Shown here: piece by piece, positions 23,697 to 34,540 of the stretch
How the letters are laid out: every line of letters begins with the position of its first letter
Numbering within the stretch: position 1 is the stretch's first letter
Origin: Coffea arabica
Taxonomy: Eukaryota > Streptophyta > Magnoliopsida > Gentianales > Rubiaceae
Reading direction: 5' to 3'
DNA length: 64,000 nucleotides
Assembly: GCF_036785885.1 (NCBI RefSeq)
Contig: NC_092317.1
Location: 7,504,501-7,568,500, forward strand
Translations under genes and position numbers: made by a program
The notes under the pieces: model-generated
The model's input: the letters and a program-made list of their open reading frames with translations, nothing else
What the model was told of the DNA's origin: nothing
Database searches by the model: none

Positions 23697-23749
23697 TAAG
23701 AGTAAATTAAGAAATTTAAAAAGTGACATTGTAGCTTATACGAGGCAAT

Positions 23750-24028
23750 GACTCTCTTCTTTCTTACTTTCTCGTCTCAATAAAAGTGTCATACTTTTCA
23801 TTTTGAGATATTTCAAAATATTTTTTATGTTGAAAAAATCAAAACACATTCTAACCTCTCTTTTCAATATAATTTCTTTTTATAATCATATGCATGTTAT
23901 CATTTAAATTTAAATTTTAAATTTATGGGAGTAAAATTGAAAAGAGAATCACAAATATTACAATCAAACCAATATTTTTAAAAAGTTAGATTCTCGAAAC
24001 ATGACTAAATAATTAGGACGGAAGGAGT
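23750..24028. mobile_element. Degenerate Stowaway-like MITE
   Basis: The right end reads TAGGACGGAAGGAGTA, the complement of the common Stowaway start. The left end (TCTCGTCTCAATAAAAGTG) is a weakened counterpart. A TA target fits, but the left edge is uncertain. Confidence 0.45.
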
Positions 24029-25524
24029 ATATTGTATAGATTTTATACGAGATTTTAGACTGTGTTAAACTGTTAATTGTCAAATAATTTGAATATGACC
24101 AACCTAGATACGAGCTTCACACTTCAAAGCCTCTTTCTAGGATAATAGGTGTTTGACCACGAGATAAAAAATGATTGAAAGAAGGGATTAAAAGTCGAAG
24201 AGATTATAATAATTATTTGAGAGTCAAACCTTGGAACAACGTGATGGTAAATTACAGAATATATATAGTTTGCACGTGGTTGACGTCAATGTTATTGTCC
24301 GTAACATTTCCTCAAACATCTATTTTGAAGAAAATTGTCCTTGTTCGGATTGTAGTTTCTGCAAAAAAAAAAAATATTTATTTTTGGTAAATATATTTTT
24401 TATTACTTTTTTTATCTTATATATATATGTATCAAATTATAATAGATTTCTTTACATTATTGTATGACCTCTTCATATTTTAGCAATTCAGTTTTGTAGG
24501 ATAGACCGCCCGTTAATTCCAATCTCTTGGATTTTTACATCCAGTCCAACAGGTTCAATCCCGAAGCGTATTAGACATATCCCTTTGGAGCATGTACCAT
24601 ATAGTAGTATTTCGGAGATTTCAATAATGTCTGTTTATTTACCCTATAATTTGACAAAAAGAAATTTGGTTTATTTCCTAAAAATTGTCATCCTTATCAA
24701 CGGCAGCCTGTCCTTATACATTCGAAGTTGGAAATATCAAATTTTTTTTTTGAAACATTGGAAAGATCATTTTAATATCAGTAATGGATTTGGCTAATGG
24801 TACCCTTTTTAAAAGACGAGACCTTATATATAAAGATTACTGTATGTTGAATGATTTTGTTTGAATAGAGGAAAGCTAAGTGCAAGAAAGTGAGGTAAAG
24901 CAAGCAAATTGAAAATCATATTTCGACTTATATTTGGTTACCAACAAAAATTTTGAGGAAAAGTGGGAAGTTAGAAATAATTAGTTAAGGTCATAAAAAA
25001 AAAAAAAATTTTGGGTCAGTCTAACCCACCCATTTTCCTTCAAAATCCTGTAGATTTTTCTGTATATGAAAATGAGAAAAGTGAAGGAAAGTGCAAGAAA
25101 ATTCTTCAACTTTTCTGCAAACCAAACATACATAAAAGAAAAAAGGAAATAAAGAGATCATATATGAACTTAGGAATGGATCTCTCAAATCATTTTCAAC
25201 AGAACAAAGAATCTATAGCAACTTTTCATTAGGGGTAAAAAAACAAGGAATCTACAGCAAATTTATATGGGGAAAGGGAGAGAAAGGAGGATTTGAGGGA
25301 GCCAGAGACCTCAAGGTCACATGCCAATATCTTCACTAATTTACCTTCACGGTCTTGGTTTCTTTTTATTAAGTTGTGGTTTTGATTTTGAAGGGAACTA
25401 GATGGGTTTTTCCTATTCTTTTTTCTTTGGTTCAAAAGAAAACTCTAAACTGTACAAAGGGGAGGGGTTGAGGAGTCAGATTGGGACTTCTTGACTACAT
25501 CTTGCTAATGTCTCAAAGAATTAA

Positions 25525-25579
25525 GTTGAATTTTAGTTTTCCTGCAAAAAAAAAAAAAAAAAAAGGTTGAATTTTAGTT
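25525..25579 (+). repeat. Poly-A stub with target duplication
   Basis: The 14-mer GTTGAATTTTAGTT is present at 25525-25538 and 25566-25579. Between them is a 27-nt insert made of TTCCTGC and a run of A ending in G. The paralogous spacer has only one related copy near 35411. This looks like an extremely truncated retroposon insertion. Confidence 0.65.
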
Positions 25580-26463
25580 AGAGCTCATGATGGCTGACTT
25601 TGATTTTGTCAAGGTGTTTCATGTAAAGACTAAAAGAGGACTAGCAATGTTCCAGTTCACATTTTAGCTAAGATAAGAGTTTGTCTCTGACTTTTGAGGG
25701 AAGTGGAGTTTGGTTTGTAAACTTCCCCGTGGATGTGATTCATGCTGCCCTTGCTGACCTTGGAATGAATTTGCTTGTTTGTTTTTTTCTTCAAAAAATA
25801 CGGCCTTATTTTTCCAAATCCAAACTTGTTTTTGAATTTTAGGAACATACGGCCTTATTTCTTTTTTTAGTTTTCCCGACAATAAATTATCATGCTCGTT
25901 ACACCAATCTCCACTGCGAGGAAGAGAGAGTCCAAAGAAAATTGTACAGAGATTGAGACGTAAATCATCAGATACATAATGTAGGGGAACTCAATAGAAC
26001 TTGTATCAGGAATGGGATGAACTACAAAACTATACAAGTGCACTACTGCACTTGACCTAATGCAAGGGAGAACTTTAAAAGAGACTCTCCCTGACCAGTG
26101 GACCGAGACCCAATAGTTGGTCTTAGTCATGTCCGTGTTAAATGAGTAAGGGGTCTAACAATACCAACTTATCATTTCGACAAAAAGAAAAATCGTTTTG
26201 ACAGAAAAAAAAGAGTTTAAGATATGATATCATTAACTTATCGTTTCGACAAAAAAGAAAAGAAAGGAATAAAGGTCTAACATTACGCCTGTGTGAAGCC
26301 CTATATCTCAAATATCAGCTCTGGGCCCGGACCTCTTGGGCCATCTTTGATTCGCTTAGTTAGCTACTTGATTTGGACAAGGCATTTCAACAAAGTAGAC
26401 TCATTTTAATGTTTTGTTTAAGGCCAATGTAACGTAAAGAGGCATGGACCAAATTTACTTAGA

Positions 26464-26692
26464 GCTTGTTTTTCATTGATTATTTCAATTGATTATAGAT
26501 TCTAAATATATAATGAGTTTTTTAATGTTCTTAAATTACTCTTGCATTCTAATTATAGATTTTTTAAATTATTGAAAATGCTAAAATTCATAATCATTCA
26601 AACAATAGCTTTTGCTGATTCGAATTATTCTCTATCATCCGTTTTCATAATTAGATTTTGTAAAATCCAAAGCAATTGAGAGAACAAGGCCT
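26464..26692. mobile_element. Possible MITE present only in spacer copy A
   Basis: The ends read GAGCTTGTTTTTC and GAGAACAAGGCCTC, imperfect inverted repeats. The paralogous spacer near 35615-35640 lacks this stretch. I could not identify a clean target duplication. Confidence 0.4.
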
Positions 26693-27333
26693 CATAATTA
26701 GATTTTTATATTTCTCTCTTTTCCTTTTTCCTCTTCCCTCCGTTTTTAATTCACTTTTAATCATTTTCATAGTTTGTGTTGACCTATAAATTTTCCCTTG
26801 AAATAAAACTCCAAAAAAAAAAATTTCTTACTGGTACAAAATGAAATCAATTTTAACTTATAATAGAAAAATCATTTTGTATATACCGGTTGATGTGGGG
26901 GAAAAAATACTAGTGAAAAAACATAAACAAGGCTTAAATTAGCACTTTAAACTTAGGACCCTTAGGTCCCTTCCCTATATCCCTAATTATAACTAATATG
27001 TAAATTGACACACTGCACGAGATGGGAATGCCATAAATTGTTGTATAAGAATTACACACTAACTATTAACGCAATGCATTAGATAATCAAATATGGGATG
27101 GTTGAAAAGGATTAAGAAGATTAATTATTGTCTACTAGCTATGTACTCATTGTGATTAACCAGTGGGGTGAAATACATTCTATGTATGTGCATCTTTTAG
27201 ACAAAAGTAAATAATAAAAAATATAGATTAAAAAATTAATTTGAGCAAAAGAGGTTTTTTTTCAAAGTGTTAAGATTTGTTTTTATTGAAATTAGCCGGA
27301 AGACTTGGATGAGTATTAATAGTAATGGACAAG

Positions 27334-27530
27334 CGCTCTGTTTGGATTAGTTGTTTCTAGTGTGTTTTTGAAATATTTTACTGTAATAATATATATTAAA
27401 ACCTTTTACTATGGATGCTTTTTGAAATATTTAATATATTGTATGGATGAAATATTTTTTGAATTATTTTTATTTGTATATCACTGTAACATTGTGTACT
27501 TTTAAAAAATAGGTCAATCTAAACGGAGCC
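27334..27530. mobile_element. hAT-like MITE
   Basis: The ends GCTCTGTTTGGATTAG and TCAATCTAAACGGAGCC are imperfect inverted repeats, and the inside is AT-rich. The 8-bp target duplication is not clear, so the class is tentative. Confidence 0.5.
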
Positions 27531-27764
27531 AAGATTTTTAGAAGGTCATGCAATGCGTTAGTTAATATTGGAGGACTAACACAGCAAGACTGCAGTGATA
27601 ATTATGCAAGAGCGGGAAGATGCGAGTGGATAATAATAAATATTAGAAGGGTATTTTTTCAATAATAAATAATGATATTTTTTTAACACTAAATCTCACC
27701 AATTAAACTAAAAAAAAAAAAAAAAGAACCACAAGTTTGTGAGCTATAGGATTAAGGGCTAAAA

Positions 27765-28150
27765 CAGTAAAACGCCTCATGCGCCTCGTTCTCTTGCTCA
27801 GTTTCTCTGTCGCTCTTCATTCACTCTCTCTCACTACAGGCTACAGCCCTCGGCAGCGAGAGAGCTATCTCCGTCCAAGCATTTTCTTCTTCATTTGTTC
27901 AAGGTCTGCCCTCTCTCTCCCTCTCTTTCCCTATCTCTTTCTCTCTCACACACTTTCGCACGGAAGCAGAGGTGTTGATACTTGTTTCTCCGTTGATTTA
28001 CGGTTGTTTAGATGGATGCATGAAGATTTTTCTTTTTTTTTTGGATTGTTTTAGATCTGTCGGAAATTGTGAAATTGGCTGCTATGCATTTGATTTTTCG
28101 GTTTTTTACTATCTGATTTGCTGATTGTAGACTTAATTAGTTGGTTAATG
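27765..28150 (+). pseudogene. Orphan copy of the eEF1A leader exon and start of intron 1
   Basis: This stretch matches 37135-37480 of the intact eEF1A gene almost base for base in places: TCAGTTTCTCT, CGCTCTTCATTC, GCAGCGAGAGAGCT, ACACTTTCGCAC, AGCAGAGGTGTTGA and GATTTAGATCTG-like strings occur in the same order. The leader exon would end at 27903 with a conserved donor (AAG then GTCTG). Similarity fades after about 28150 and no eEF1A coding exon follows. The TATA box of the intact gene (TTTATAAA) corresponds here to a run near ACAGTAAAA, so the core promoter is altered. It is on the same strand as, and about 2 kb upstream of, the NFD6-like gene. Confidence 0.85.
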
Positions 28151-29900
28151 AATTTATTCTCACACTATGCTATAGCATGACACATGAATTGATTCTTGCT
28201 ATACATCTTTGATTGCTTCCCTAATGGATGACTTATCTGTAATTGTTCTTCTGTAAATTTTGTCAAATCAACTGCTTGCTGCTTTGGCTTGAGGATTGGT
28301 TCAAGTTTCTTGAATCAAGTTAGGTAACAGAACACATGACTAGTTCAAGTTTCTTCAAGTCAGCTTAGATAAGAGAAACAAAGGACTGCTGATGGTTATT
28401 TTGTCAAGTTCAGCCATGGCCACCATTTTGAATATTGTAAAACACTAAGCAATTCTAGGTGGACTTTGCTCTGCTAGAAACAGTCAAGTCGGGAGGAAAG
28501 AGGGGCACAAATATAGTTCACAATACTTGTACGTTAGGATTTCTTTCTTTTCTTTTTTAAATAAAAAATGGTTATAAATTCTCAAGGACAGAATTGTTGC
28601 ATGATTGAATCCTCCTTACTCCTAAAACACACACAAAAAAAGGGCAAGAAAGATGCTTTGGATGTTTCACATAAATATCTAATCTTTGATGGAAGCCAGT
28701 TTGAATTGTTTTGATAAAGAGTGGGCTAAAGATGGCAGAGTCTTTTTGTGAAGGGCTGGATTGGACCAAATTTCATAATTGAAGGGATAATTCAGTGAAC
28801 AAGATTTAAGTATGGCTAGATTGAGGCAATTGTAACATTGGAAGTTATGTTGGCAAAATTAGCATGTGAGGTGCTTAGAAGATGCATTGTTGGAATTTAA
28901 GGACCAAATTGAAATTCTTTTTAGAGGGCATAATAGGCACTTTAAATTAATTTGAACAGCTTGTTAGGAATTAGTAATAATAATTATCTTCTCAAACAAC
29001 TAATTTGTTGGAAGATATAGTTATGTTAGAGATTTATCTGAAATTTGTCCATATATAACAAAAAGTTGAAATAATTGTACCAAAGGTTAGAGTAATAAGG
29101 TAATCTAAAAAATTTGCCTAAGTTTTTCCTAATTTTTTAAAAAACTTTTTGTGGCATTTTTGAATATCTTTCAAGTAAAAGGATGAGAGTTTCTAGCATT
29201 GCGATTGCTTTGAATGATCAATCTTCAAGTATAAACATCCGATTCGACCCTTTAAAAATCAATTTCTCCTAAATGCAATAAGATATTACAGCAAAATATC
29301 GGAAGAATGAAACTCTTCTAAGACCAATAAATTCTTAGGTTTGGAAAGTCATCAATAAAAAAGTCCCATGTATTTTGAAGAGTAATGCTTTTATTTCATT
29401 AATTGCAAGATGGTGTTGTCAGTATTAATATTATTCTACTCCATTTTACCTCTGTAATCTAGAAAAATAATTTCTTTTATGAGTAAAATATGTTAATTGA
29501 GGAAATTTCATTATCTGCAAGTATATAATAATTTGAAAAGAATTTGTATACAATTTATGGAACTTCGGCTACAGTTGTCTAGTACTATTTGGAATGTATC
29601 TATCTTATTTATTACCAAAAAATATTTTTTTTTTTTGAAAGAGACAGCAAAGCATTACAACTTGTAACTTAAATTCTATCTGAATCTAAAATTAAATCTG
29701 TTCTAGCATGACCATACCGTCAGTTGATATTTGAAAGTTGAAACAACAAATAGGGATAAAACCTATGTGAAAAAGACTCTTTTGGTCATGGGAAAAAATT
29801 GCATAAGATTATTGGTTAATAATTTTCATAAAATATTTTAATAGAACATTGGAAAAAGAAGAGGGGTGAAAAGAAAATAGGAAAAGGTTTAATTATTTTT
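28151..29900. other. Spacer between the orphan eEF1A leader and the NFD6-like gene
   Basis: AT-rich sequence with no recognised gene. It has no counterpart in the intact eEF1A locus, so it belongs to the segment lying between the two duplicated units. It could be intronic if the leader-fusion transcript exists. Confidence 0.45.
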
Positions 29901-29922
29901 TTATCGCTTAAACCCTTCAAAA

Positions 29923-29928
29923 AGCCCA
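29923..29928 (-). promoter_or_regulatory. Possible site II (TGGGCT) element
   Basis: AGCCCA on the plus strand is TGGGCT on the other. Such motifs are common upstream of plant nuclear genes for mitochondrial proteins. It is 62 bp before the NFD6-like start, so this gene may have its own promoter. Confidence 0.35.
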
Positions 29929-29989
29929 GGACCGGTTTGAAAGAATTAATTTCTCCTCTACCCTTGTTTGAGCTTTTTGTTCAGCCACC

Positions 29990-30380
29990 ATGGCTGCCAG
30001 CATTGCTAGGACTATGTTTCGTTCAGCCACCACATCCGCCCGGATTGCTGCGGGAGAAGTTTTTACTGGCGCCAAGTCAAAGTCCAGTCGCTCCACTTTT
30101 CGCATCCCTACTGAAAATCCTCTCTCAGCTCGCAAATTCAGGTAGAACTATATTGTTCATAATCTTTTTTTTCCCCAGGTGCAATAGGATATAATCTAAA
30201 TTGAAATGGGAAATATGAATTATGATTTTGTGGGGTGGTATTTATAGGTCTCCAGTTGAAATGAGCTGTATAAGTGCCGGATCAATGTTTCCTTTTCACA
30301 GCGCAACCGCTTCAGCACTGCTAAATTCTATGCTTTCCGAGGTTTCTCCTTGGACTTGTAATTGGACCCAAGATTTTTGA
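29990..30380 (+). CDS. NFD6-like small mitochondrial/plastid protein, two exons
   Basis: Exons 29990-30141 and 30248-30380 join in frame to give 94 aa. The N-terminus (MAASIARTMFRSATTSARIA) is Ser/Arg/Ala-rich like an organelle transit peptide. The middle (STFRIPTENPLSARKFRSPVEMS) and the following SMFPFHSATASALLNSMLS match the NUCLEAR FUSION DEFECTIVE 6 family, which is short, plant-specific and needed for polar nuclear fusion in Arabidopsis. The intron falls in the conserved FR/SPVE position. The start has an excellent context (CCACCATGG). The last 12 residues differ from the usual tail, and a GT within GAGGTTTCT could be an alternative donor for a further exon. It lies between the truncated ends of the tandem duplication. 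Confidence 0.8.
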
Positions 30381-31180
30381 TAGGTATATTTCTAATTGCT
30401 GTTATAGTGATTATAGATCCTAAATATATTCATTTTACTCTTTTAAGGTTAGCAAAATGTTTTGGGCATTTTTGGTGGTGAATGGAAAGTGATATTCATT
30501 TTCAAATTCTCAATTTGGAGTCTAATTTGGTATTGACCATAACCTTACAAAAGGAAAAGAACTTGAGGCTTAGCCTAGTCATTTCTGTAAATTTTAGATA
30601 CTTTTTTTACAGTATTAAACTAACTACTGCATTTTCAGAGTGTAGGAATTTGGGGGTGTCCACGCCATTTTTTTTTTCTTGGGGGGTGAAAATTGGTGCG
30701 TTTTTTCAGAAAATTTGTGATTGCCCTTAGTTTGTTTGATAAATAGGCTGTCCGACTTCTCTCTTATCAAGGTTCTGTTTCTGCATTTTCGTTTACCTTT
30801 TTCTTCTTCTTTTGTTGGTCTCTTTTATAATCATCTGGACTCATAAAGTTAGAGATATGGCTAGACTGAGGCAACTGATTGTTAAGAAGTCTATGGATTC
30901 TAGAATTTATGTCATCATGTGGTTGATTTCTTTTGAAATTTTTGTGAAGTTGCATGTGTTGAAAGGGAGACAATCTTCAGGATGAAGATGTTAATTAAAT
31001 ATTTATATCTTAAATTTCTTTCAGGATTCCTGACTCTGCTGCATTTTGTCTATACCAAAATAGAAAAGTGGACACTCTTTTTACCTTGTAGGCCAGGAGG
31101 GGACTAGATGAAGTTTGAAAGGGAGGTGACTTGATTGAAATTCCTTTCTGTTATGTTTAACAATTGAACATTGAATTGCA
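30381..31180. other. 3' flank of the NFD6-like gene up to the duplication edge
   Basis: No gene is recognised. Weak similarity to CNGC intron 1 starts at about 31180, marking the start of copy B of the duplicated unit. Confidence 0.45.
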
Positions 31181-31633
31181 AGTGCAGAGCTGGAATTAAA
31201 ATTCATCGCCAATGTCATGGAAAACTTTTACCGACTTCAGATTTAAAGCAATCCAAAAGAACTTGTCATCATTGTCCAATTGCTAGAGAAAAATTCAATC
31301 TAATGGCAGTTATGATACCTTTTGTTCCATTGTCTCGGATGATTTGGACTTCGCCTGTGGCCCTTTGACACAGTTGTAGCTTGGGCACGTTGTGCAGTGA
31401 GGATCGTGGCACATTCCAGGTTGCCCGGACTTCAGATGATGGTCATTTTCCCCAGGATGGTCTTTTATCCTGACCAAACATTCTGGTCCATGCCATTCAA
31501 CGAGGGATATCATTCTACTGCAGTCTTAGTAGTTTTGTTCCCTAACGACCCTCGTGTATGCTGAAACACAAGTGTTTGTTTGGATGGGAGTTTATTTGAA
31601 AGCTTATTTGAATAATTATTGTAGTACTTTTTA

Positions 31634-33408
31634 GGGATAATTTCAGAAACCTCCCCTGAGATTTCTGACATTTACACTTACCACCCCTGTGGTTTGAACA
31701 ATTACACTGACCTCCCCTGAAGTTACTAATCCTTTATAAATTCAGTCCAAATGATTAAAATATTATTTTAGAGAGTGAAATTAAAATTTTGTACCTGATT
31801 TGTCCTTTGTGCCACATGTCCAATGAATGGCAAAGTATTACAAATTAATTAACAATTAATAAACTTTAACGAGTGTAGTTTATAGGCAAATATGTATTGC
31901 CTATTTAAAGTACCAGCTCTTTACATGTATTTTACTTTCAAACATTTATTTTATCACAAATATTTATTCTCAAATAGATTTGTATTTACTCTCAAATATT
32001 TAATTTTTGTTAAACACAAAACCTACCAGTTTTTCTTCCGTAGAAATATTAATATAACACTTTTTCAATTTCAGTTACAAATATTTATGTATTTAACATA
32101 AATTAAATGATTCAGAATAAAATACTCATAAAGAGCTAATACTTTACTCATGTAATGGATGAAAGTCATAAAAAATTAATAGTTTATGAGGCCATTTATT
32201 TTTTAAAAAATATTTAATTTATATTAAATAGATAACCTACTGATTTTTTTTTTGCAAGAATATTACTTTAACACTTTTTAATTTTTAATTACAAATGTTA
32301 ATATATTTATCATAAATTAAATATTTGAAAATAAAATATCTGTAAAGAGCCGATACTTTAAATAAGATTTACGTATTTGCCTATAAACTACACTATTTTA
32401 AGTAAGGAGTATAGTTTATTGATTTAAGTTAAGGAGTGTAGTTTATTGATTTAAGTAAGGAGTGCAATTTATAGGCAAATACGTATAACTTATTTAAAGT
32501 ACCGGCTCTTTACAGGTATTTTATTTTTAAATATTTAATTTACAATAAATATATCAATATTTGTAATTAAAAATTAAAAGGTGTTACAATAATGAGTTTG
32601 TTTGGATAGGGTATTATTTGAAATATTATTTGGAATAATTACTGTAGCACTTTTTATGATATGATGTATATGAGATAAAAAGGTAATTAAAAAGATAAAA
32701 AGTTATATTAAAAATTGTAATGGTGATGTTAGCAAAAATTTTTTAACCAAATAATCTGTTGTCCAAACAAACCCATTATATTCTTGTAAAAAGAAAATCG
32801 ATAGGTTATCTATTTAATATAAATTAAAATTAAAAAAAAAAAGAAATGGCCTATAAAATGTTAATTTTTTATGGCTTTCATCCATTACATGAGTAAAGTA
32901 TTAGCTCTTTATGAGTATTTTATTTTGAATCATTTAATTTATGTTAAATACATAAATATTTGTAACTGAAATTGAAAAAATGTTATATTAATATTTCTAC
33001 AGAAGAAAAACTGGTAGGTTTTGTATTTAACAAAAATTAAATATTCGAGAGTAAATACAAATCTGTATTTGAGAATAAATATTTGTGATAAAATAAACGT
33101 TTGAAAATAAAATTCATGTAAAGAGCTGGTACTTTAAATAGATAATACGTATTTGCCTGTAAACTACGCTCGTTAAAGTTTATTAATTGTTAATTAATTT
33201 GTAATACTTTGCCATTCATTGGACATGTGGCACAAAGGACAAATCAGGTACAAAATTCTAATTTCACTCTCTAAAATAATATTTTAATCATTTGGACTGA
33301 ATTTGTAAAGGATTAGTAACCTCAGGGGAGGTCAGTGTAATTGTTCAAACCACAGGGGAGGTAAGTGTAAATGTCAGAAACCTCAGGGGAGGTTTCTGAA
33401 ATTATCCC
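31634..33408. mobile_element. Mutator-like foldback element, 1775 bp, nearly palindromic
   Basis: The termini are GGGATAATTTCAGAAACC and its complement. A perfect 9-bp target duplication TACTTTTTA flanks it (31625-31633 and 33409-33417), as expected for Mutator-like elements. The inverted similarity extends inward through most of the element; for example, the left-arm strings GTATTGCCTATTTAAAG and CTTTACTCATGTAATGG have complements at matching positions in the right arm. The centre holds two or three short direct copies of a GTAGTTTATTGATTTAAG-like unit. No transposase frame is seen. A hAT-like MITE interrupts the right arm. Confidence 0.88.
32594..32774. mobile_element. hAT-like MITE nested in the Mutator-like element
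   Basis: The ends GAGTTTGTTTGGATAGG and TTGTCCAAACAAACCC are inverted repeats. The left arm of the surrounding palindrome lacks this stretch, which shows that it is a later insertion. It resembles the outer MITE at 31572. Confidence 0.7.
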
Positions 33409-33601
33409 TACTTTTTATGATGCGATTTAAAAAGTGTATAAGAAAATGTGTTTATGATACAAGCAAATAATCGCAATCCAAACACACACGTTAACCTACA
33501 AAACTGCTCTCGCTGTCATGGTATTCTATGGAGTTCATGCGGATAGATATGCACACCGTGTCCTAGATGTAAACCTTCTTAACTGATATTCGTATTGCCC
33601 A

Positions 33602-33786
33602 CGCCAAAAGCCTCATGGGCTGTCGGTGGAGGTGGGAGATTAAGGGTTTAATCCTATATAATTACCATTTAATTATGGCCGTCACTTCAAGTGACTTTGT
33701 CTGATGGTTTCCTGTCGGCTCTCCTTCCTCCTAGATTAGATTGGAGTATATTATACAAAAATTATCGTTTGATTAAAAAAAAAAAA
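33602..33786 (+). mobile_element. SINE with 17-bp target duplication
   Basis: The 17-mer GATATTCGTATTGCCCA flanks the insert at 33585-33601 and 33787-33803. The insert has an A-box-like AGCCTCATGGGC, a B-box-like GGTTTAATCC and a poly-A tail. It interrupts the CNGC exon 1 copy; the parent exon is continuous at the matching point near 19425. Confidence 0.82.
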
Positions 33787-34191
33787 GATATTCGTATTGC
33801 CCATCAACATGTGAGTCCATGGAAGATGGCATTGGTGTCACATACCATTCAGATGCAGCCATTTCTTAAAATCTCCTCCTGTAGAAGATAATAAGAACGG
33901 TTTACTATATCTTGCACCAAGAATAGTCTGTTTGTGCACTCGAGCTATAAAGAAACAAAATCAATAACAATTGGCAATCCTGTCTATGTAACAATGAAAA
34001 TTAATTCTGAATCAATAAAGATGCAACTCCAATAACCCTGGACAAAACCAATTTCCATTTCCCCTTGCTAAAAATTTTCCAATCAGCTGGGAATCATGGT
34101 GAATTTTTTTTGAAAGACTTGCACTGCATTAAATCCTTTTCGACCAACTTAGCTGAAAGAAACCAGGAAACCACTTAAAGAATGCTCAATG

Positions 34192-34532
34192 TAGGGGTGC
34201 AAATGAGTTGAATCGAGTTGAGATTTGGTCTAATTGAGCCGAGCTTCCCGTTAATTTTATGAAGCTCGAACTCGAGCTCGAGTTTAAAAAATAAAAAAAA
34301 TAATTATTTTATTTTTTTAAAAAAAATTATTTTATTTTTAAAAATGAATAAAATAATAATTTTTTAACAAATAATAAAATATTCGAAATATATATGTAAT
34401 TTTACTATTACAATAAAAAAAATATATATATATATATATATATATATAATCGAGCTCGCGAGTGCCGAATTTAATGTTTTTGAGCTCGAGCTCGAGCTCG
34501 ACTTGATTAGCTCGAGCTCGTGAACAACCCTA
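34192..34532. mobile_element. hAT-type MITE rich in GAGCTC
   Basis: Perfect 8-bp duplications GCTCAATG lie at 34184-34191 and 34533-34540. The ends are TAGGGGTGCAAATG and GTGAACAACCCTA. Both sub-terminal regions carry overlapping GAGCTCGAGCTCGAG palindromes, and the centre is A/T-rich with an (AT)n run at about 34421-34449. Confidence 0.85.
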
Positions 34533-34540
34533 GCTCAATG

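Larger units (their letters stand above)
24841..27010. other. CNGC/eEF1A spacer, copy A
   Basis: Several blocks match the second spacer in the same order: 24841-25130 with 34600-34890, 25157-25560 with 35013-35420, 26284-26440 with 35479-35620, and 26690-27010 with 35635-35945. Shared strings include GAGATCATATAT and ACAAAATGAAA. No gene is recognised. Blocks missing from one copy look like later insertions. Confidence 0.75.
31572..33489. mobile_element. hAT-like MITE split by a later insertion
   Basis: The ends TGTTTGTTTGGATGGGAG and CGCAATCCAAACACACA are imperfect inverted repeats. Removing the Mutator-like element leaves a MITE of about 130 bp. A clean 8-bp duplication is not evident. It sits inside the CNGC exon 1 copy. 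Confidence 0.55.
31314..33862 (-). pseudogene. CNGC19/20-like exon 1 pseudogene, split by transposons
   Basis: This is a second copy of CNGC exon 1 only. The start codon is preserved (33862-33860, then Ala-Ala-Ser-Glu), and the cysteine motif remains as CHDPHCTTCPSY, followed by SKSSETMEQK and a conserved donor at 31313. Between them are three insertions: a SINE (33602-33786), a hAT-like MITE (about 31572-33489) and, inside it, a 1.8 kb Mutator-like element. Only exon 1 and some flanking intron (to about 31180) are present; exons 2-12 are absent. The 5' flank also matches to about 34190. It cannot make a channel. Confidence 0.85.

Noticed and set aside
28151-29900. Search for eEF1A coding exons after the orphan leader
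   Set aside because: No GTP-binding motif or eEF1A-like codons were seen; the copy is limited to the leader and start of intron 1.
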